DNA of 64,000 bases from Erythrobacter sp. EC-HK427 (GCF_902498745.1 NZ_LR701479.1:1943663-2007662), one strand, 5' to 3'. Shown: positions 29,400-39,683, numbered from the stretch's first letter. The notes: a model not told the origin generated them from the letters alone. Program-made: numbers and translations.

Positions 29400-29675
29400 A
29401 TGGCACGTTCCGTCTGGAAAGGTCCGTTCGTCGATCTTCACCTGCTGAAGAAGGCGCAGGAAGCACAGGAAGCTGGCAACAGCAAGCCGATCAAGACCTG
29501 GTCGCGCCGTTCGACTGTGCTGCCTGATTTCGTTGGTCTGACGTTCAACGTCTACAATGGCCACAAATTCATCCCCGTCTCGGTGAGCGAAGAGATGGTT
29601 GGCCACAAGCTCGGTGAATTTGCGCCCACGCGCACCTTCCCCGGCCACGCCGCCGACAAGAAGGGCAAGCGATAA
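29400..29675 (+). CDS. rpsS: 30S ribosomal protein S19
   Basis: 91 residues; [20 protein letters not shown] start, [20 protein letters not shown] core and [20 protein letters not shown] end. Small-subunit head, partner of S13. Confidence 0.96.
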   Translation: MARSVWKGPFVDLHLLKKAQEAQEAGNSKPIKTWSRRSTVLPDFVGLTFNVYNGHKFIPVSVSEEMVGHKLGEFAPTRTFPGHAADKKGKR

Positions 29676-30052
29676 TGGGCAAGGCGAAATCACCCCGCCG
29701 CGTCGCGGACAATGAAGCAATGGCTGTGGCAACCACGATCCGTGGTTCGGCGCAGAAGCTGAACCTTGTTGCTGCGCTGATCCGTGGCAAGAAGGCGGAA
29801 GAGGCGATGAACATCCTCTCTTTCTCCAAGCGCGCCATGGCACGTGACGCCAGCAAGGTGCTGGCTTCGGCCATCGCCAATGCGGAAAATAACCACGATC
29901 TCGACGTCGACGCGCTTGTCGTCGCCGAGGCGAGCGTCGGCAAGTCGGTTACCATGAAGCGGTTCGCCACGCGCGGTCGCGGCAAATCGACGCGCATCCT
30001 CAAGCCGTTCAGCCGGCTGCGGATCGTCGTGCGCGAGCAGGAGGAAGCGTAA
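29675..30052 (+). CDS. rplV: 50S ribosomal protein L22
   Basis: 125 residues, start codon overlapping the rpsS stop by one base. [20 protein letters not shown] and the tunnel hairpin region [20 protein letters not shown] are typical. It lines the exit tunnel; macrolide-relevant hairpin is intact. Confidence 0.95.
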   Translation: MGKAKSPRRVADNEAMAVATTIRGSAQKLNLVAALIRGKKAEEAMNILSFSKRAMARDASKVLASAIANAENNHDLDVDALVVAEASVGKSVTMKRFATRGRGKSTRILKPFSRLRIVVREQEEA

Positions 30053-30747
30053 TGGGTCATAAGAGCAATCCGATTGGCCTGCGCCTGCAGATCAACCGTA
30101 CTTGGGACAGCCGCTGGTACGCCGAAGGTGGCGAGTATGCGAAGCTGCTCAAGGAAGACATCGAGATCCGCAAGTTCATCACGAAGACCGTGCCGCAGGC
30201 TGCGATCTCGAAGATCGTGATCGAGCGTCCGGCCAAGCTGTGCCGCGTCTCGATCTATGCGGCACGCCCCGGCGTGATCATCGGCAAGAAGGGCGCAGAT
30301 ATCGAAAAGCTGCGTGGCCAACTGTCGAAGATCACTGCCAGCGAAGTGAAGCTGAACATCGTCGAAATCCGCAAGCCGGAAGTCGATGCCAAGCTCGTTG
30401 CGCAGGGCATTGCCGACCAGCTGATCCGTCGCGTGGCGTTCCGCCGGGCGATGAAGCGTGCGATGCAGTCTGCCATGCGTCTGGGTGCCGAAGGCATCAA
30501 GATCATGTGCGGCGGCCGCCTCGGCGGCGCAGAAATCGCCCGTGTTGAACAGTACCGCGAAGGCCGTGTGCCGCTGCACACACTGCGCGCCAACATCGAT
30601 TATGCCGAAGCCGAGGCGCTGACCGCCTATGGCATCATCGGCATCAAGGTGTGGGTCTTCAAGGGCGAAATCCTGGGTCACGATCCGACGGCGCAAGACC
30701 GCCTGATGATGGAATCGCAGACGTCCGGCGTCCGTCCGGCACGTTGA
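30052..30747 (+). CDS. rpsC: 30S ribosomal protein S3
   Basis: 231 residues with the KH domain GxxG loop in [18 protein letters not shown] and the [20 protein letters not shown] helix. Mouth of the mRNA entry channel. Coupled one base overlap with rplV. Confidence 0.96.
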   Translation: MGHKSNPIGLRLQINRTWDSRWYAEGGEYAKLLKEDIEIRKFITKTVPQAAISKIVIERPAKLCRVSIYAARPGVIIGKKGADIEKLRGQLSKITASEVKLNIVEIRKPEVDAKLVAQGIADQLIRRVAFRRAMKRAMQSAMRLGAEGIKIMCGGRLGGAEIARVEQYREGRVPLHTLRANIDYAEAEALTAYGIIGIKVWVFKGEILGHDPTAQDRLMMESQTSGVRPAR

Positions 30748-30761
30748 GGTGAGTAGATAAC

Positions 30762-31199
30762 ATGCTGCAACCGAAGAAAACCAAGTACCGCAAGGCCTTC
30801 AAGGGCAAGATCCATGGCAACGCCAAGGGCGGTACCGATCTGAACTTTGGCTCCTATGGCCTCAAGGCTCTCGAGCCGGAGCGTATCACTGCGCGCCAGA
30901 TCGAAGCCGCCCGTCGTGCGATCACGCGCCACATTCGCCGTCAGGGCCGTCTATGGATCCGCGTGTTCCCCGATGTGCCGGTGTCGAAGAAGCCTGCCGA
31001 AGTGCGTCAGGGTAAGGGCAAGGGCTCGATCGAATACTGGGCTGCTCGCGTGAAGCCGGGCCGCGTGCTGTTCGAGCTGGACGGCGTTCCCGGCCCGCTG
31101 GCCGCCGAAGCTTTCAGCCGTGCAGCCATGAAGCTGCCGATCAAGACCAAGGTTATCGCCCGTCTGGGTGACACCTCGCATCTTGGAGGAAACAAGTAA
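30762..31199 (+). CDS. rplP: 50S ribosomal protein L16
   Basis: 145 residues: [20 protein letters not shown] start, PSKK-type region [40 protein letters not shown]. Arg in PGRVLFE corresponds to the hydroxylated arginine site region in E. coli. Confidence 0.95.
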   Translation: MLQPKKTKYRKAFKGKIHGNAKGGTDLNFGSYGLKALEPERITARQIEAARRAITRHIRRQGRLWIRVFPDVPVSKKPAEVRQGKGKGSIEYWAARVKPGRVLFELDGVPGPLAAEAFSRAAMKLPIKTKVIARLGDTSHLGGNK

Positions 31200-31405
31200 T
31201 GGCTTCTATGGAAGACCTTCGTACGAAGACTGACGACCAGCTCGCAGAGCAGCTCGTTGCGCTCAAGAAAGAGCAGTTCAATCTGCGCTTCCAGGCTGCG
31301 ACGAACCAGCTTGAAGGCCCCGCCCGCGTGAAGCAGGTGCGCCGCGAGATCGCGCAGATCAAGACGCTTCAGGGCGAACGCGCCACTGCAGCGGTCAAAG
31401 CATAA
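31199..31405 (+). CDS. rpmC: 50S ribosomal protein L29
   Basis: 68 residues, start overlapping rplP stop by one base: [40 protein letters not shown]. Two-helix protein near the tunnel exit. Confidence 0.94.
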   Translation: MASMEDLRTKTDDQLAEQLVALKKEQFNLRFQAATNQLEGPARVKQVRREIAQIKTLQGERATAAVKA

Positions 31406-31415
31406 GGAGCAAACG

Positions 31416-31718
31416 ATGCCGAAGCGTATTCTCACCGGTATTGTCACCTCCGACAAGACCGACAAGACTGTCACCGTGAATGTCGAACGCCGGGTGAAGC
31501 ACCCGCTGTACGGCAAGATCATCAAGCGGTCGAAGAAGTATCATGCGCACGACGAGAAGAACGAATACGTCGTGGGTGACAAGGTTCGCATCGAGGAGAC
31601 CAAACCGATCTCCAAGACCAAGACCTGGACGGTGATCGACCGTCTCGTCGCCAGCAAGGGGCAGGCTGTGGAAGCCAACCTCGATGTCGCAGAAGCCACT
31701 CCGGGTAACGCCGAGTAA
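31416..31718 (+). CDS. rpsQ: 30S ribosomal protein S17
   Basis: 100 residues; [20 protein letters not shown] core and [20 protein letters not shown]. The ~20-residue tail ([16 protein letters not shown]) is longer than in E. coli. Confidence 0.94.
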   Translation: MPKRILTGIVTSDKTDKTVTVNVERRVKHPLYGKIIKRSKKYHAHDEKNEYVVGDKVRIEETKPISKTKTWTVIDRLVASKGQAVEANLDVAEATPGNAE

Positions 31719-31791
31719 TTTGACGTTAGGAACTGCCGGGCCCCAGTCGATTTTGGGTGTCTCGGCAAGCCAATGAGAAGGAACCGGATCG

Positions 31792-32160
31792 ATGATCCAG
31801 ATGCAATCCAATCTCGACGTCGCGGACAATAGCGGCGCCAAGCGCGTCCAGTGCATCAAGGTACTGGGCGGCTCGAAGCGCCGGTTCGCGAGTGTCGGGG
31901 ACGTGATCGTGGTTTCCGTAAAGGAAGCCCAGCCGCGTGCGCGTGTGAAAAAGGGTGACGTTCACCGTGCGGTGATCGTGCGTACCCGCAAGGATGTCCG
32001 CCGTCCCGATGGCAGCGTGATCCGTTTCGACAGCAATGCCGCGGTTCTCGTGAACAAGAACGAAGAGCCGATCGGCACGCGTATCTTCGGCCCGGTTGTC
32101 CGCGAACTGCGCGGCAAGGGCTTCATGAAGATCATCTCGCTCGCTCCGGAGGTGCTGTGA
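31792..32160 (+). CDS. rplN: 50S ribosomal protein L14
   Basis: 122 residues, the invariant family length: [20 protein letters not shown] start and [18 protein letters not shown] end. The 73-base spacer before it is longer than most gaps in this operon and may hold a spc-operon control element, since L14 begins the classical spc unit. Confidence 0.96.
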   Translation: MIQMQSNLDVADNSGAKRVQCIKVLGGSKRRFASVGDVIVVSVKEAQPRARVKKGDVHRAVIVRTRKDVRRPDGSVIRFDSNAAVLVNKNEEPIGTRIFGPVVRELRGKGFMKIISLAPEVL

Positions 32161-32480
32161 TGGGCGCTGCAAAGATCAAGAAGGGTGACACTGTCGTCGT
32201 CTTGTCCGGCAAGGACAAAGGCCAGACCGGCACTGTCCAGCAGGTCATGCCGAAGGATGGCAAGGTGCTGGTGGAAGGCGTCAATGTGATGACCCGCCAC
32301 CGCAAGCCGAGCCAGGCGAACCCGCAGGGCGGCATCGACCGCATTCCCGCTCCGCTTGCGATCTCCAAGGTCGCTATTGCCGATCCCAAGGATGGCAAGC
32401 CCACCCGCGTCCGTTTCCAAACGAAGGACGGCAAGAAGGTGCGCGTCGCTGTCAAGTCCGGGGAGACTATCGATGGCTGA
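32160..32480 (+). CDS. rplX: 50S ribosomal protein L24
   Basis: 106 residues. The ATG at 32160 sits seven bases after GGAGG and shares a base with the rplN stop. KOW motif [20 protein letters not shown], then [20 protein letters not shown]. Assembly-initiating large-subunit protein. Confidence 0.95.
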   Translation: MGAAKIKKGDTVVVLSGKDKGQTGTVQQVMPKDGKVLVEGVNVMTRHRKPSQANPQGGIDRIPAPLAISKVAIADPKDGKPTRVRFQTKDGKKVRVAVKSGETIDG

Positions 32481-33051
32481 GTATACCCCCCGCCTGAAGC
32501 AGAAGTACCAGGCTGAAATCGTGAAGGCGATGACCGAGAAGTTCGGTTACGCCAACCCGATGCAGGTGCCCAAGCTGGAAAAGATCACGCTCAACATGGG
32601 TGTGGGCGAAGCCAGCCAGGACAAGAAGAAGGTCCAGACGGCCGCTGAGGAAATGCAGCTGATTGCCGGCCAGAAGCCGGTGATTACCAAGGCCAAGAAG
32701 TCGATCGCCCAGTTCAAGCTGCGCGACGGCATGCCGATCGGCTGCAAGGTCAATCTGCGTCGTGACCGGATGTTCGAATTCCTCGATCGTCTGGTGACGA
32801 TTGCGATGCCGCGCATCCGCGACTTCCGTGGCCTCAATCCGAATTCGTTCGATGGCAATGGCAATTACGCCATGGGCATCAAGGAGCAGATCATCTTCCC
32901 CGAGATCAGCTACGACAGGATCGAAAAGGTGCGTGGCATGGATATCATCGTCACCACCACCGCGAAGACCGATGAAGAAGCGCGCGAACTGCTGCGTCTC
33001 TTCGGTTTCCCCTTCCCGGCCGAGCAGGCCGAAGACAAGGAAGCGGCGTGA
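32473..33051 (+). CDS. rplE: 50S ribosomal protein L5
   Basis: 192 residues from the ATG at 32473, overlapping the rplX stop by eight bases. [60 protein letters not shown]. 5S rRNA binder. C terminus slightly extended (EQAEDKEAA). Confidence 0.95.
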   Translation: MAEYTPRLKQKYQAEIVKAMTEKFGYANPMQVPKLEKITLNMGVGEASQDKKKVQTAAEEMQLIAGQKPVITKAKKSIAQFKLRDGMPIGCKVNLRRDRMFEFLDRLVTIAMPRIRDFRGLNPNSFDGNGNYAMGIKEQIIFPEISYDRIEKVRGMDIIVTTTAKTDEEARELLRLFGFPFPAEQAEDKEAA

Positions 33052-33076
33052 AGCCGCTTAGGAGAGCTTAAGTCCA

Positions 33077-33382
33077 ATGGCGAAACTGAGTTCCATCAAC
33101 AAGAACGAGAAGCGTAAGGCTCTCGTCAAGAAGTATGCCGCGAAATACGCGAAGCTGCAGGCAATTGCCGACGATGAGTCGCTCGATGATACCGAGCGTC
33201 TTATGGCGCGCCTGAAAATGGCCGAGCTGCCTCGTAATGCGAACCCGACGCGCGTTCGCAACCGCTGCAACACCACCGGCCGCCCGCGCGGCTATTACCG
33301 CAAGTTCGGCCTTTGCCGTATCGAACTCCGCGATCTCGCCAATAAGGGCATGATCCCGGGCGTGACCAAGTCGAGCTGGTGA
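33077..33382 (+). CDS. rpsN: 30S ribosomal protein S14 (zinc-independent form)
   Basis: 101 residues; the long form without the C-X2-C zinc pairs: [20 protein letters not shown] and [19 protein letters not shown]. Head protein of the small subunit. Confidence 0.95.
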   Translation: MAKLSSINKNEKRKALVKKYAAKYAKLQAIADDESLDDTERLMARLKMAELPRNANPTRVRNRCNTTGRPRGYYRKFGLCRIELRDLANKGMIPGVTKSSW

Positions 33383-33393
33383 GGAATTAGACT

Positions 33394-33789
33394 ATGCCTC
33401 TGACCGATCCCCTGGGTGATATGCTCACCCGTATCCGCAACGGCCAGCAGGCGAAGAAGGACTCCGTCCTCTCGCCCGCGTCGAAGCTGCGTGCGAACGT
33501 GCTCGAAGTGCTCCAGCGCGAAGGCTACATCCGTGGCTACAGCGAAGACACCACCGGCAAGCATCCCGCGCTGCGGATTGAACTGAAGTATTTCGAGGGC
33601 GAGCCTGCGATCAAGCACATTGCCCGCGTGTCCAAGCCGGGCCGCCGCGTCTATTCGGGTTCGAAAGAACTGCCGATGGTGCGCAACGGCCTCGGCATCA
33701 CCATCGTCTCGACGCCCAAGGGCGTGCTCTCGGATAACGAAGCGCGCAATGACAATGTCGGTGGTGAAGTGCTGGCGGAGGTGTTCTGA
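33394..33789 (+). CDS. rpsH: 30S ribosomal protein S8
   Basis: 131 residues: [20 protein letters not shown] start, [20 protein letters not shown] end region. In E. coli S8 represses translation of the spc operon at rplE. Overlaps rplF by one base. Confidence 0.96.
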   Translation: MPLTDPLGDMLTRIRNGQQAKKDSVLSPASKLRANVLEVLQREGYIRGYSEDTTGKHPALRIELKYFEGEPAIKHIARVSKPGRRVYSGSKELPMVRNGLGITIVSTPKGVLSDNEARNDNVGGEVLAEVF

Positions 33790-34322
33790 TGAGCCGCATC
33801 GGTAAAAAGCCGGTCGCGATTCCGGCAGGTGTCACCGCCAAGGTCGAAAATGGCGTGCTGAGCGTGAAGGGCCCCAAGGGCGAGCTCTCCATGTCCATGT
33901 TCGATCTGATCGAATACAAGATCGAAGGCGAGGAAATCCAGGTCAACCCGATCAACAAGACCAAGCAGGCCCGCCAGTTCTGGGGCATGCAGCGCACGCT
34001 CGTGCAGAACCTGGTCGACGGGGTGAGCGAAGGTTTCGTGAAGGTGCTGGAAATCACCGGCGTCGGCTATCGTGCGCAGGCGCAGGGCAAGAAGTTGAAG
34101 CTTCAGCTCGGTTTCTCGCACGACATCGATCTCGATGTTCCCGAAGGCCTGACGGTCAACACGCCCGACCAGACCACGGTCGAAATTTCGGGCATCGACA
34201 AGCAGAAGGTCGGTCAGTTCGCTGCCGAGATCCGCGAATGGCGCAAGCCCGAGCCTTACAAGGGCAAGGGTGTGAAGTATCGCGGCGAATATATCTTCCG
34301 CAAGGAAGGAAAGAAGAAGTAA
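33789..34322 (+). CDS. rplF: 50S ribosomal protein L6
   Basis: 177 residues: [20 protein letters not shown] start and the factor-binding region [20 protein letters not shown] ending in [19 protein letters not shown]. Forms part of the GTPase-associated side of the large subunit. Confidence 0.96.
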   Translation: MSRIGKKPVAIPAGVTAKVENGVLSVKGPKGELSMSMFDLIEYKIEGEEIQVNPINKTKQARQFWGMQRTLVQNLVDGVSEGFVKVLEITGVGYRAQAQGKKLKLQLGFSHDIDLDVPEGLTVNTPDQTTVEISGIDKQKVGQFAAEIREWRKPEPYKGKGVKYRGEYIFRKEGKKK

Positions 34323-34323
34323 G

Positions 34324-34662
34324 ATGGCAAAGCTTTCTCTCTTTGAACGTCGTCGTCGCCGCGTGCGCACCGCGCTGCGCAAGCGTGCCGGTGGCAAGCC
34401 GCGTCTGTCCGTGCACCGCACCGGTCAGCACATCTACGCGCAGATCATCGACGATGCCGATGGCCGCACCGTGGCTGCTGCCAACACGCTGGGTGGCAAG
34501 GGTGCCAATGTCGAAGCCGCTGCCAAGGTGGGCCAGGATATTGCCGCCGCTGCCAAGAAGGCCGGCGTGACCTCTGTCGTGTTCGATCGCGGCGGGTTCC
34601 TGTTCCATGGTCGCGTCAAGGCGCTGGCCGATGCCGCTCGCGAAGGCGGGCTGGAGTTCTGA
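34324..34662 (+). CDS. rplR: 50S ribosomal protein L18
   Basis: 112 residues: [58 protein letters not shown]. 5S rRNA binder with L5. Stop overlaps the rpsE start. Confidence 0.95.
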   Translation: MAKLSLFERRRRRVRTALRKRAGGKPRLSVHRTGQHIYAQIIDDADGRTVAAANTLGGKGANVEAAAKVGQDIAAAAKKAGVTSVVFDRGGFLFHGRVKALADAAREGGLEF

Positions 34663-35465
34663 TGATGGCTGACGAAACCAACAACACCGAAGAAACCACT
34701 CCCGAAGCTGTGGTGGATAACGCGGGCGCCACGCCCACGCCGACCACTGCTGAGACCGAGGCTCACGCCAACCAGGACGCTGCTCAGGGTGACGAAGGTC
34801 GCGCCAGAGGTGCCCAGGGTCAGCGCGGTGGTCGCGGTGGCCGTGGCGACAATCGCGGCGGTGGTCGTGATGGCGGCAGGGGCCGCGGTCGGGATGACCG
34901 CCGTGGCCGCGATGGCGACGATGATGGCGGTGAAGAGCTGATTGAAAAGCTCGTCCACATCAACCGCGTCGCCAAGGTGGTGAAGGGCGGTAAGCGCTTC
35001 GGTTTCGCCGCGCTGGTCGTGGTGGGTGACGGCAAGGGCCGCGTCGGCTTCGGCCATGGCAAGGCCCGCGAAGTGCCCGAAGCGATCAACAAGGCAACCG
35101 CTGCTGCCAAGAAGAAGATGATCCGCGTTCCGCTCAAGGAAGGGCGCACGCTGCACCATGACGGCACCGGCCACTTCGGCGCAGGCCGCGTGGTTGTCCG
35201 CTCGGCACCTCCCGGCACCGGGATCATCGCCGGTGGCCCGATGCGCGCCGTGTTCGAAGCACTGGGCGTTGCGGACGTGGTGACCAAGTCGGTCGGCACC
35301 TCCAACCCCTACAACATGATCCGCGCCACTTTCGACGGTCTGGGCAACCAGTCTTCGCCGAAGTCGGTCGCACAGCGTCGCGGCAAGAAGATTGCCGACC
35401 TGCTGGGCCGTGGCGGCGCGAGCGAAGCCGAGGCGAAGGCCGACGCTGAAGCGATTGCGGAGTAA
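34662..35465 (+). CDS. rpsE: 30S ribosomal protein S5 with long RG-rich N-terminal extension
   Basis: 267 residues versus ~165-200 in most bacteria. Residues ~93-260 are ordinary S5: [60 protein letters not shown]. Residues 1-92 are an extra disordered arm: an acidic, Thr/Glu-rich first part ([18 protein letters not shown]) and an RGG-type part ([34 protein letters not shown]). The arm is encoded in frame with the same GC style as the core, and the start is coupled to rplR, so it is not an annotation error. RGG arms bind RNA in other proteins; a role in assembly or rRNA contact is inference. Confidence 0.94.
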   Translation: MMADETNNTEETTPEAVVDNAGATPTPTTAETEAHANQDAAQGDEGRARGAQGQRGGRGGRGDNRGGGRDGGRGRGRDDRRGRDGDDDGGEELIEKLVHINRVAKVVKGGKRFGFAALVVVGDGKGRVGFGHGKAREVPEAINKATAAAKKKMIRVPLKEGRTLHHDGTGHFGAGRVVVRSAPPGTGIIAGGPMRAVFEALGVADVVTKSVGTSNPYNMIRATFDGLGNQSSPKSVAQRRGKKIADLLGRGGASEAEAKADAEAIAE

Positions 35466-35470
35466 TCGAC

Positions 35471-35647
35471 ATGGCAACTATCAAGATCAAGCAGATCGGT
35501 TCGCCGATCCGCCGTCCGGAGAACCAGCGCAAGATCCTGATCGGTCTTGGGCTGAACAAGATGCACAAGGTTGTCGAACGGCAGGATACCCCTGAAGTTC
35601 GCGGCGCGGTCGCCAAGATCTCGCACCTTGTGGAGATTGTGGACTGA
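35471..35647 (+). CDS. rpmD: 50S ribosomal protein L30
   Basis: 58 residues: [20 protein letters not shown] start, [20 protein letters not shown] and [10 protein letters not shown] end. Five bases after the rpsE stop. Small, typical length. Confidence 0.95.
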   Translation: MATIKIKQIGSPIRRPENQRKILIGLGLNKMHKVVERQDTPEVRGAVAKISHLVEIVD

Positions 35648-35658
35648 ACATGAGTGGC

Positions 35659-35768
35659 GGAAGGGAAACCGTCCCTTCCCGTCATTCCGGCGAAGGCCGG
35701 AATCCGGAATGCCCCGCGCGCGCATTCCAGGGCTAAGCAAATGGGCCCCGGCGTTCGCCGGGGTAAAC
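35659..35768. repeat. Hairpin plus family B REP-like elements between rpmD and rplO
   Basis: Directly after rpmD is GGAAGGGA-AACCG-TCCCTTCC (35659-35679), then CGTCATTCCGGCGAAGGCCG followed by GAATCC, and at ~35742 GGGCCCCGGCGTTCGCCGGG. The second is the widespread CGTCATTCCGGCGAAGG palindrome, also present at 63594-63669. They widen a spacer that is normally a few bases into ~140 bases inside an essential operon, without stopping it. Confidence 0.75.
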
Positions 35769-35786
35769 TACAGCGAGTGCAAGACT

Positions 35787-36311
35787 ATGAAACTGAATGA
35801 CATCCGTGACAACGAAGGCGCCCGCAAGGGTCGCATTCGCGTCGGCCGTGGTATCGGCTCGGGCAAGGGCAAGACCGCCGGTCGCGGCCAGAAGGGCCAG
35901 AAGAGCCGTTCGGGCGTGTCGATCAAGGGCTTTGAAGGCGGCCAGATGCCGCTGCACATGCGCCTGCCGAAGCGCGGCTTCAACAACCCGTTCGGCAAGG
36001 ATTATGCCGAAGTGAACCTCGGCCAGATCCAGAAGCTCGTCGACAATGGCAAGCTGGATGCCAAGGCCACCATCGATCATGCCGCGCTGAAGGCTGCTGG
36101 AGTTGCGCGCGGTGGCAAGGATGGCGTACGTCTGCTCGCCAAGGGCGAAATCACGGCCAAGTTGACTTTCCTCGTTGCCGGTGCGTCGAAGGGCGCGTTG
36201 GCTGCGGTCGAGAAGGCTGGCGGCAAGGTCGAGATTCTCGACAAGGGCAAGCCCGAGCACGAGAAGAAGGCCGAGCGCGCTGCGGCCAACAAGGCCAAGA
36301 AGGCCGGATAA
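35787..36311 (+). CDS. rplO: 50S ribosomal protein L15
   Basis: 174 residues from the ATG at 35787: [60 protein letters not shown]. The Lys/Ala-rich tail ([16 protein letters not shown]) is longer than in E. coli, as in many alphaproteobacteria. Confidence 0.95.
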   Translation: MKLNDIRDNEGARKGRIRVGRGIGSGKGKTAGRGQKGQKSRSGVSIKGFEGGQMPLHMRLPKRGFNNPFGKDYAEVNLGQIQKLVDNGKLDAKATIDHAALKAAGVARGGKDGVRLLAKGEITAKLTFLVAGASKGALAAVEKAGGKVEILDKGKPEHEKKAERAAANKAKKAG

Positions 36312-36324
36312 AACCAAAAAACAG

Positions 36325-36359
36325 GGAGCGCGGGTTCGACATCGCGCCCGCGCCTCCCT
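36325..36359 (+). other. Strong hairpin between rplO and secY
   Basis: GGGAGCGCGGG / CCCGCGCCTCCC (one bulged C) around a 12-base loop, 13 bases after rplO. No T-run follows. It may lower transcription into secY or mark an RNA processing site, a plausible way to make less SecY than ribosomal protein (inference). Confidence 0.45.
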
Positions 36360-36416
36360 ATCTACCTCTCCTGAGCCGGGAGGGACCGGCGTCAACACCA
36401 GGATTACCCACGTATC

Positions 36417-37781
36417 ATGGCTTCACGCGCCGATAATATTGCAAGCACGCTGAGCTTCGCCAACTTCTCCAAGGCGACCGAACTCAAGCAGCGTATCTGG
36501 TTCACCATCGGGGCACTGATCGTGTTCCGTTTCCTCAGCTTTGTGCCGCTGCCGGGTGTGAACCCCGCCGTGCTGGAAACGCTGTATGACCAGACGCGCG
36601 GCGGCATCCTCGATATGTTCAACATGTTCTCCGGCGGCTCGCTGGAGCGGATGAGCCTGATCGCGCTGGGCGTGATGCCATACATCACCGCGTCGATCGT
36701 GGTGCAGATGGCCGCAGCCCTGCATCCCTCGCTGATTGCCATCAAGAAAGAGGGCGAGGCGGGGCGCAAGAAGCTGAACCAGTATACCCGTTATGGCACG
36801 GTGTTCCTGTGCGCGATCCAGGGCTGGTTCCTCGCCAGCGGCCTCGAAGCCTATGGCGCGCAGAGCGGCTTGCAGGCGGTTGTGAACCCCGGTCTCATCT
36901 TCAAGGTGGTCGCGGTGATCAACCTTGTTGGCGGCACCATGTTCCTGCTGTGGCTGGGTGAGCAGGTGACGAGCCGCGGCATCGGCAATGGCGTGTCGCT
37001 GATCATTATGGCGGGCATTGTCGCGCAGTTCCCGACCTTTACCGCGAACCTTTTCGAAGGTGGCCGTTCGGGCTCGATCAGCGGCGTGGTGATCGGCTTG
37101 CTGATAGTGATGATCGTGGCGCTGATCCTCGTGATCTGCTTCTTCGAGCGCGCGCAGCGACGGCTGCTGATCCAGTATCCCAAGCGCGCGACGCAGCGCG
37201 GCGGGATGCAGGCAGACCGTTCGCACCTGCCGCTGAAGCTCAACACCGCCGGTGTGATCCCGCCGATCTTCGCCAGCTCGCTGCTGCTGCTGCCGCTGAC
37301 GATCACGCAGTTCGCGGGCAATTCGATCGACCAGAGCACCACGACCGGGCAGGTTCTGCAATCGACGCTGCAATATCTGCAGCACGGACAGCCGCTCTAT
37401 ATGCTGCTCTACGCTATCGGCATCATGTTCTTCGCCTTCTTCTACACCGCCGTGGTGTTCAATCCGGAAGATACCGCGGACAATCTGAAGAAGAATGGCG
37501 GCTTCATTCCCGGTATTCGTCCTGGCAAGCGGACGGCGGAATATCTCGATTATGTGCTTACCCGCATTACCGTTGTCGGCGCGCTGTATCTGACGGTTGT
37601 CTGCGTGGTGCCCGAATACATGATTGCGCAGACGGGTATCCCGCTCTTCCTTGGCGGCACCAGCCTGTTGATCGTCGTCAACGTGACGGTGGACACGATC
37701 AGCCAGATCCAGTCGCACCTGCTCGCGCACCAGTATGGTGATCTCATCAAAAAGGCTAAGTTGAAGGGCCGGATGCGCTAG
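36417..37781 (+). CDS. secY: Preprotein translocase subunit SecY
   Basis: 454 residues with ten hydrophobic helices: FRFLSFVPLPGVNPAVL, VMPYITASIVVQ (plug/TM2b region), LNQYTRYGTV, GIGNGVSLIIMAGIVAQFP, FVPGIRPG-like GGFIPGIRPGKRTAEYLDYV. Channel of the Sec translocon in the inner membrane. Normal spc-operon position. Confidence 0.97.
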   Translation: MASRADNIASTLSFANFSKATELKQRIWFTIGALIVFRFLSFVPLPGVNPAVLETLYDQTRGGILDMFNMFSGGSLERMSLIALGVMPYITASIVVQMAAALHPSLIAIKKEGEAGRKKLNQYTRYGTVFLCAIQGWFLASGLEAYGAQSGLQAVVNPGLIFKVVAVINLVGGTMFLLWLGEQVTSRGIGNGVSLIIMAGIVAQFPTFTANLFEGGRSGSISGVVIGLLIVMIVALILVICFFERAQRRLLIQYPKRATQRGGMQADRSHLPLKLNTAGVIPPIFASSLLLLPLTITQFAGNSIDQSTTTGQVLQSTLQYLQHGQPLYMLLYAIGIMFFAFFYTAVVFNPEDTADNLKKNGGFIPGIRPGKRTAEYLDYVLTRITVVGALYLTVVCVVPEYMIAQTGIPLFLGGTSLLIVVNVTVDTISQIQSHLLAHQYGDLIKKAKLKGRMR

Positions 37782-37855
37782 GCTAGCATCGCTGGCTTAA
37801 CGAGAACGGGCCGAAAACTGTCGGGCCTATAGTGGACGGGGGTTCGGGTCACATC

Positions 37856-38506
37856 ATGAACATCATTCTTCTCGGGCCTCCCGGCGCTGGCAAAGGCACG
37901 CAAGCGAACGTGCTGGTCGAGCATCACGGTATGCTCCAGCTGTCGACTGGCGATATGCTGCGCGAAACGCGCAAGGCGGATACCGAGCTGGGCCGCCGTG
38001 TGGCGGCGGTGATGGATGCAGGCGAGCTGGTCTCGGACGAGATCGTTTCTGCCATGATCGACACCAAGCTGGGCGAGATGGGCGACGATGTCGGCGCGAT
38101 TTTCGACGGCTATCCGCGCACCGCAGCGCAGGCGCATTCGCTGGATGAAATCCTCGCAAAGCATGGCCGTAAGCTGGCCGTGGTGATCGAACTGGGGGTG
38201 GACGAGGACGCGTTGGTTGATCGCATCACCGGCCGCTTCACCTGCGCCAATTGCGGCGCGGGCTATCACGACCGCCACAAGCAGCCCGCCATCGCCGGCG
38301 TCTGCGACAAATGCGGCTCCACCGAATTCAAGCGCCGCCCTGATGATACCGAGGAAACCGTGCGCACGCGCATGGCCGAATACCGCGCCAAAACCGCACC
38401 GATCCTGCCGATCTACGAAGAACGCGGCATCGTGCAGCGGGTGGACGGCATGGCGGCGATCGGCGACGTGACAAAGGCGATTGAGAAGGTGCTCGCTTCG
38501 GCCTAA
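37856..38506 (+). CDS. adk: Adenylate kinase, zinc-lid form
   Basis: 216 residues from the ATG at 37856. P-loop GPPGAGKGTQ, NMP-binding LSTGDMLR, and a long LID with four cysteines (FTCANCGAGYH ... CDKCGST) that would bind zinc; E. coli Adk lacks these cysteines. Interconverts ATP+AMP and 2 ADP. Follows secY as in many proteobacteria. Confidence 0.96.
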   Translation: MNIILLGPPGAGKGTQANVLVEHHGMLQLSTGDMLRETRKADTELGRRVAAVMDAGELVSDEIVSAMIDTKLGEMGDDVGAIFDGYPRTAAQAHSLDEILAKHGRKLAVVIELGVDEDALVDRITGRFTCANCGAGYHDRHKQPAIAGVCDKCGSTEFKRRPDDTEETVRTRMAEYRAKTAPILPIYEERGIVQRVDGMAAIGDVTKAIEKVLASA

Positions 38507-38567
38507 GAGGCTGGCGCGCTGCGCACGGGGTTCTCATCCGGAGCTCTGATTCAATCACGGGGGATTC

Positions 38568-39653
38568 ATGTTCGGGCTCTGGCGATTGATTCTGGCGTTC
38601 GAAGTGGTGATCAACCACTTGTTCCTGATCCCGATCCTCGGGCCCTTCGCGGTCGTTTCCTTCTTCACCCTGTCCGGTTTTCTCATGACGATGATCATGC
38701 AGAAGACCTATGGTTACAGCGCCAAGGGGTTCGGCGCTTTCGCGCTCAACCGCGTGCTGCGGCTGCATCCCAATTTCTGGTATGCGGGCCTTGTATCGGT
38801 GATCTGTATTCTGGTGTTCGGCGAAGCGACGATGTCGTCGCTCAACGTCGCTTTCACCATGCCTGCCAACGGGTGGGAGTGGTTCCAGAACGTCAGCATG
38901 ATCTATGCTGACCCCAATCCCATATCGGTGATCCCGCGCCTGTCCCCGCCGACATGGGCGCTGACCGTGGAATTGCTGTTTTACGCGCTGATCGGGCTGG
39001 GCCTGTCGCGCGACAAGCGGCTGACCTGGGTGTGGTTCCTCGCCAGTTTTGCCTACAATTGCACCGCCTATCTGCTCAATTGGGGTATGCTCAGCGTCTA
39101 CGGTTCGCTGATCGGCGGCAGCCTGCCCTTTGCGGTTGGCGCGATGACCTATCACTACAAGGACTATCTCACCGCGCAGATCACCCGTTGGAAATGGACA
39201 TTGCCGTCGCTGGTGCTGCTGCGCTGGGCGATCATGTTTGCGGTACTCGTGTTCACGATCCTCTATGGCCGCGACTGGTGGCGCGTGCGCGAGGTGTTCA
39301 ACGGTTTGAACGCTTTCATGTCGGCCGGGATCATCATCTGCCTGCTCAATCTGAAGCTGGCTCCCAAATGGAAGAAGCTCGACACCCGTTTGGGTGACTT
39401 CTGCTATCCGGTTTATCTGCTCCACTGGCAGGCTGCGGCAATTGCCTCGATCGTGCTCTTCGGGCGCGGAGTGAAAGGGCCGCATCTTGAAGGGCTGATG
39501 AATTTCGGGCCGGCGATGGTCGTGCTTTTCCTGCTGTGCAGCGTTTCGGTCTACGGCATCGATCCGGCGGTGAGCAAAATCCGCGACAAGGTGCGGGCAA
39601 GGGCGGATGCGAAGGGCGCCGAGGATATTGTCCGGCAGGCCGGCGCGCCCTAG
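38568..39653 (+). CDS. Acyltransferase family 3 (OafA/YrhL-like) membrane protein
   Basis: 361 residues, about ten hydrophobic helices. Family signatures: FEVVINHLF near the N terminus (His of the catalytic region), FFTLSGFLM, NRVLRLHPNFW (the R-X10-H-like arginine motif), WALTVELLFYAL (Glu), and FCYPVYLLHW near the end. Such enzymes move acyl groups onto exported glycans or lipids. It interrupts the usual adk-rpsM adjacency and has GC-rich, host-like codon use. Its own promoter may lie in the 61-base gap after adk. Confidence 0.85.
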   Translation: MFGLWRLILAFEVVINHLFLIPILGPFAVVSFFTLSGFLMTMIMQKTYGYSAKGFGAFALNRVLRLHPNFWYAGLVSVICILVFGEATMSSLNVAFTMPANGWEWFQNVSMIYADPNPISVIPRLSPPTWALTVELLFYALIGLGLSRDKRLTWVWFLASFAYNCTAYLLNWGMLSVYGSLIGGSLPFAVGAMTYHYKDYLTAQITRWKWTLPSLVLLRWAIMFAVLVFTILYGRDWWRVREVFNGLNAFMSAGIIICLLNLKLAPKWKKLDTRLGDFCYPVYLLHWQAAAIASIVLFGRGVKGPHLEGLMNFGPAMVVLFLLCSVSVYGIDPAVSKIRDKVRARADAKGAEDIVRQAGAP

Positions 39654-39683
39654 AACGGCGCGGGACAATTCGGAGGGAAAGCG

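Noticed and set aside
36423-37730. 435-codon frame opposite secY
   Set aside because: Charged His/Arg/Gln-rich translation typical of the complement of a membrane-protein gene.
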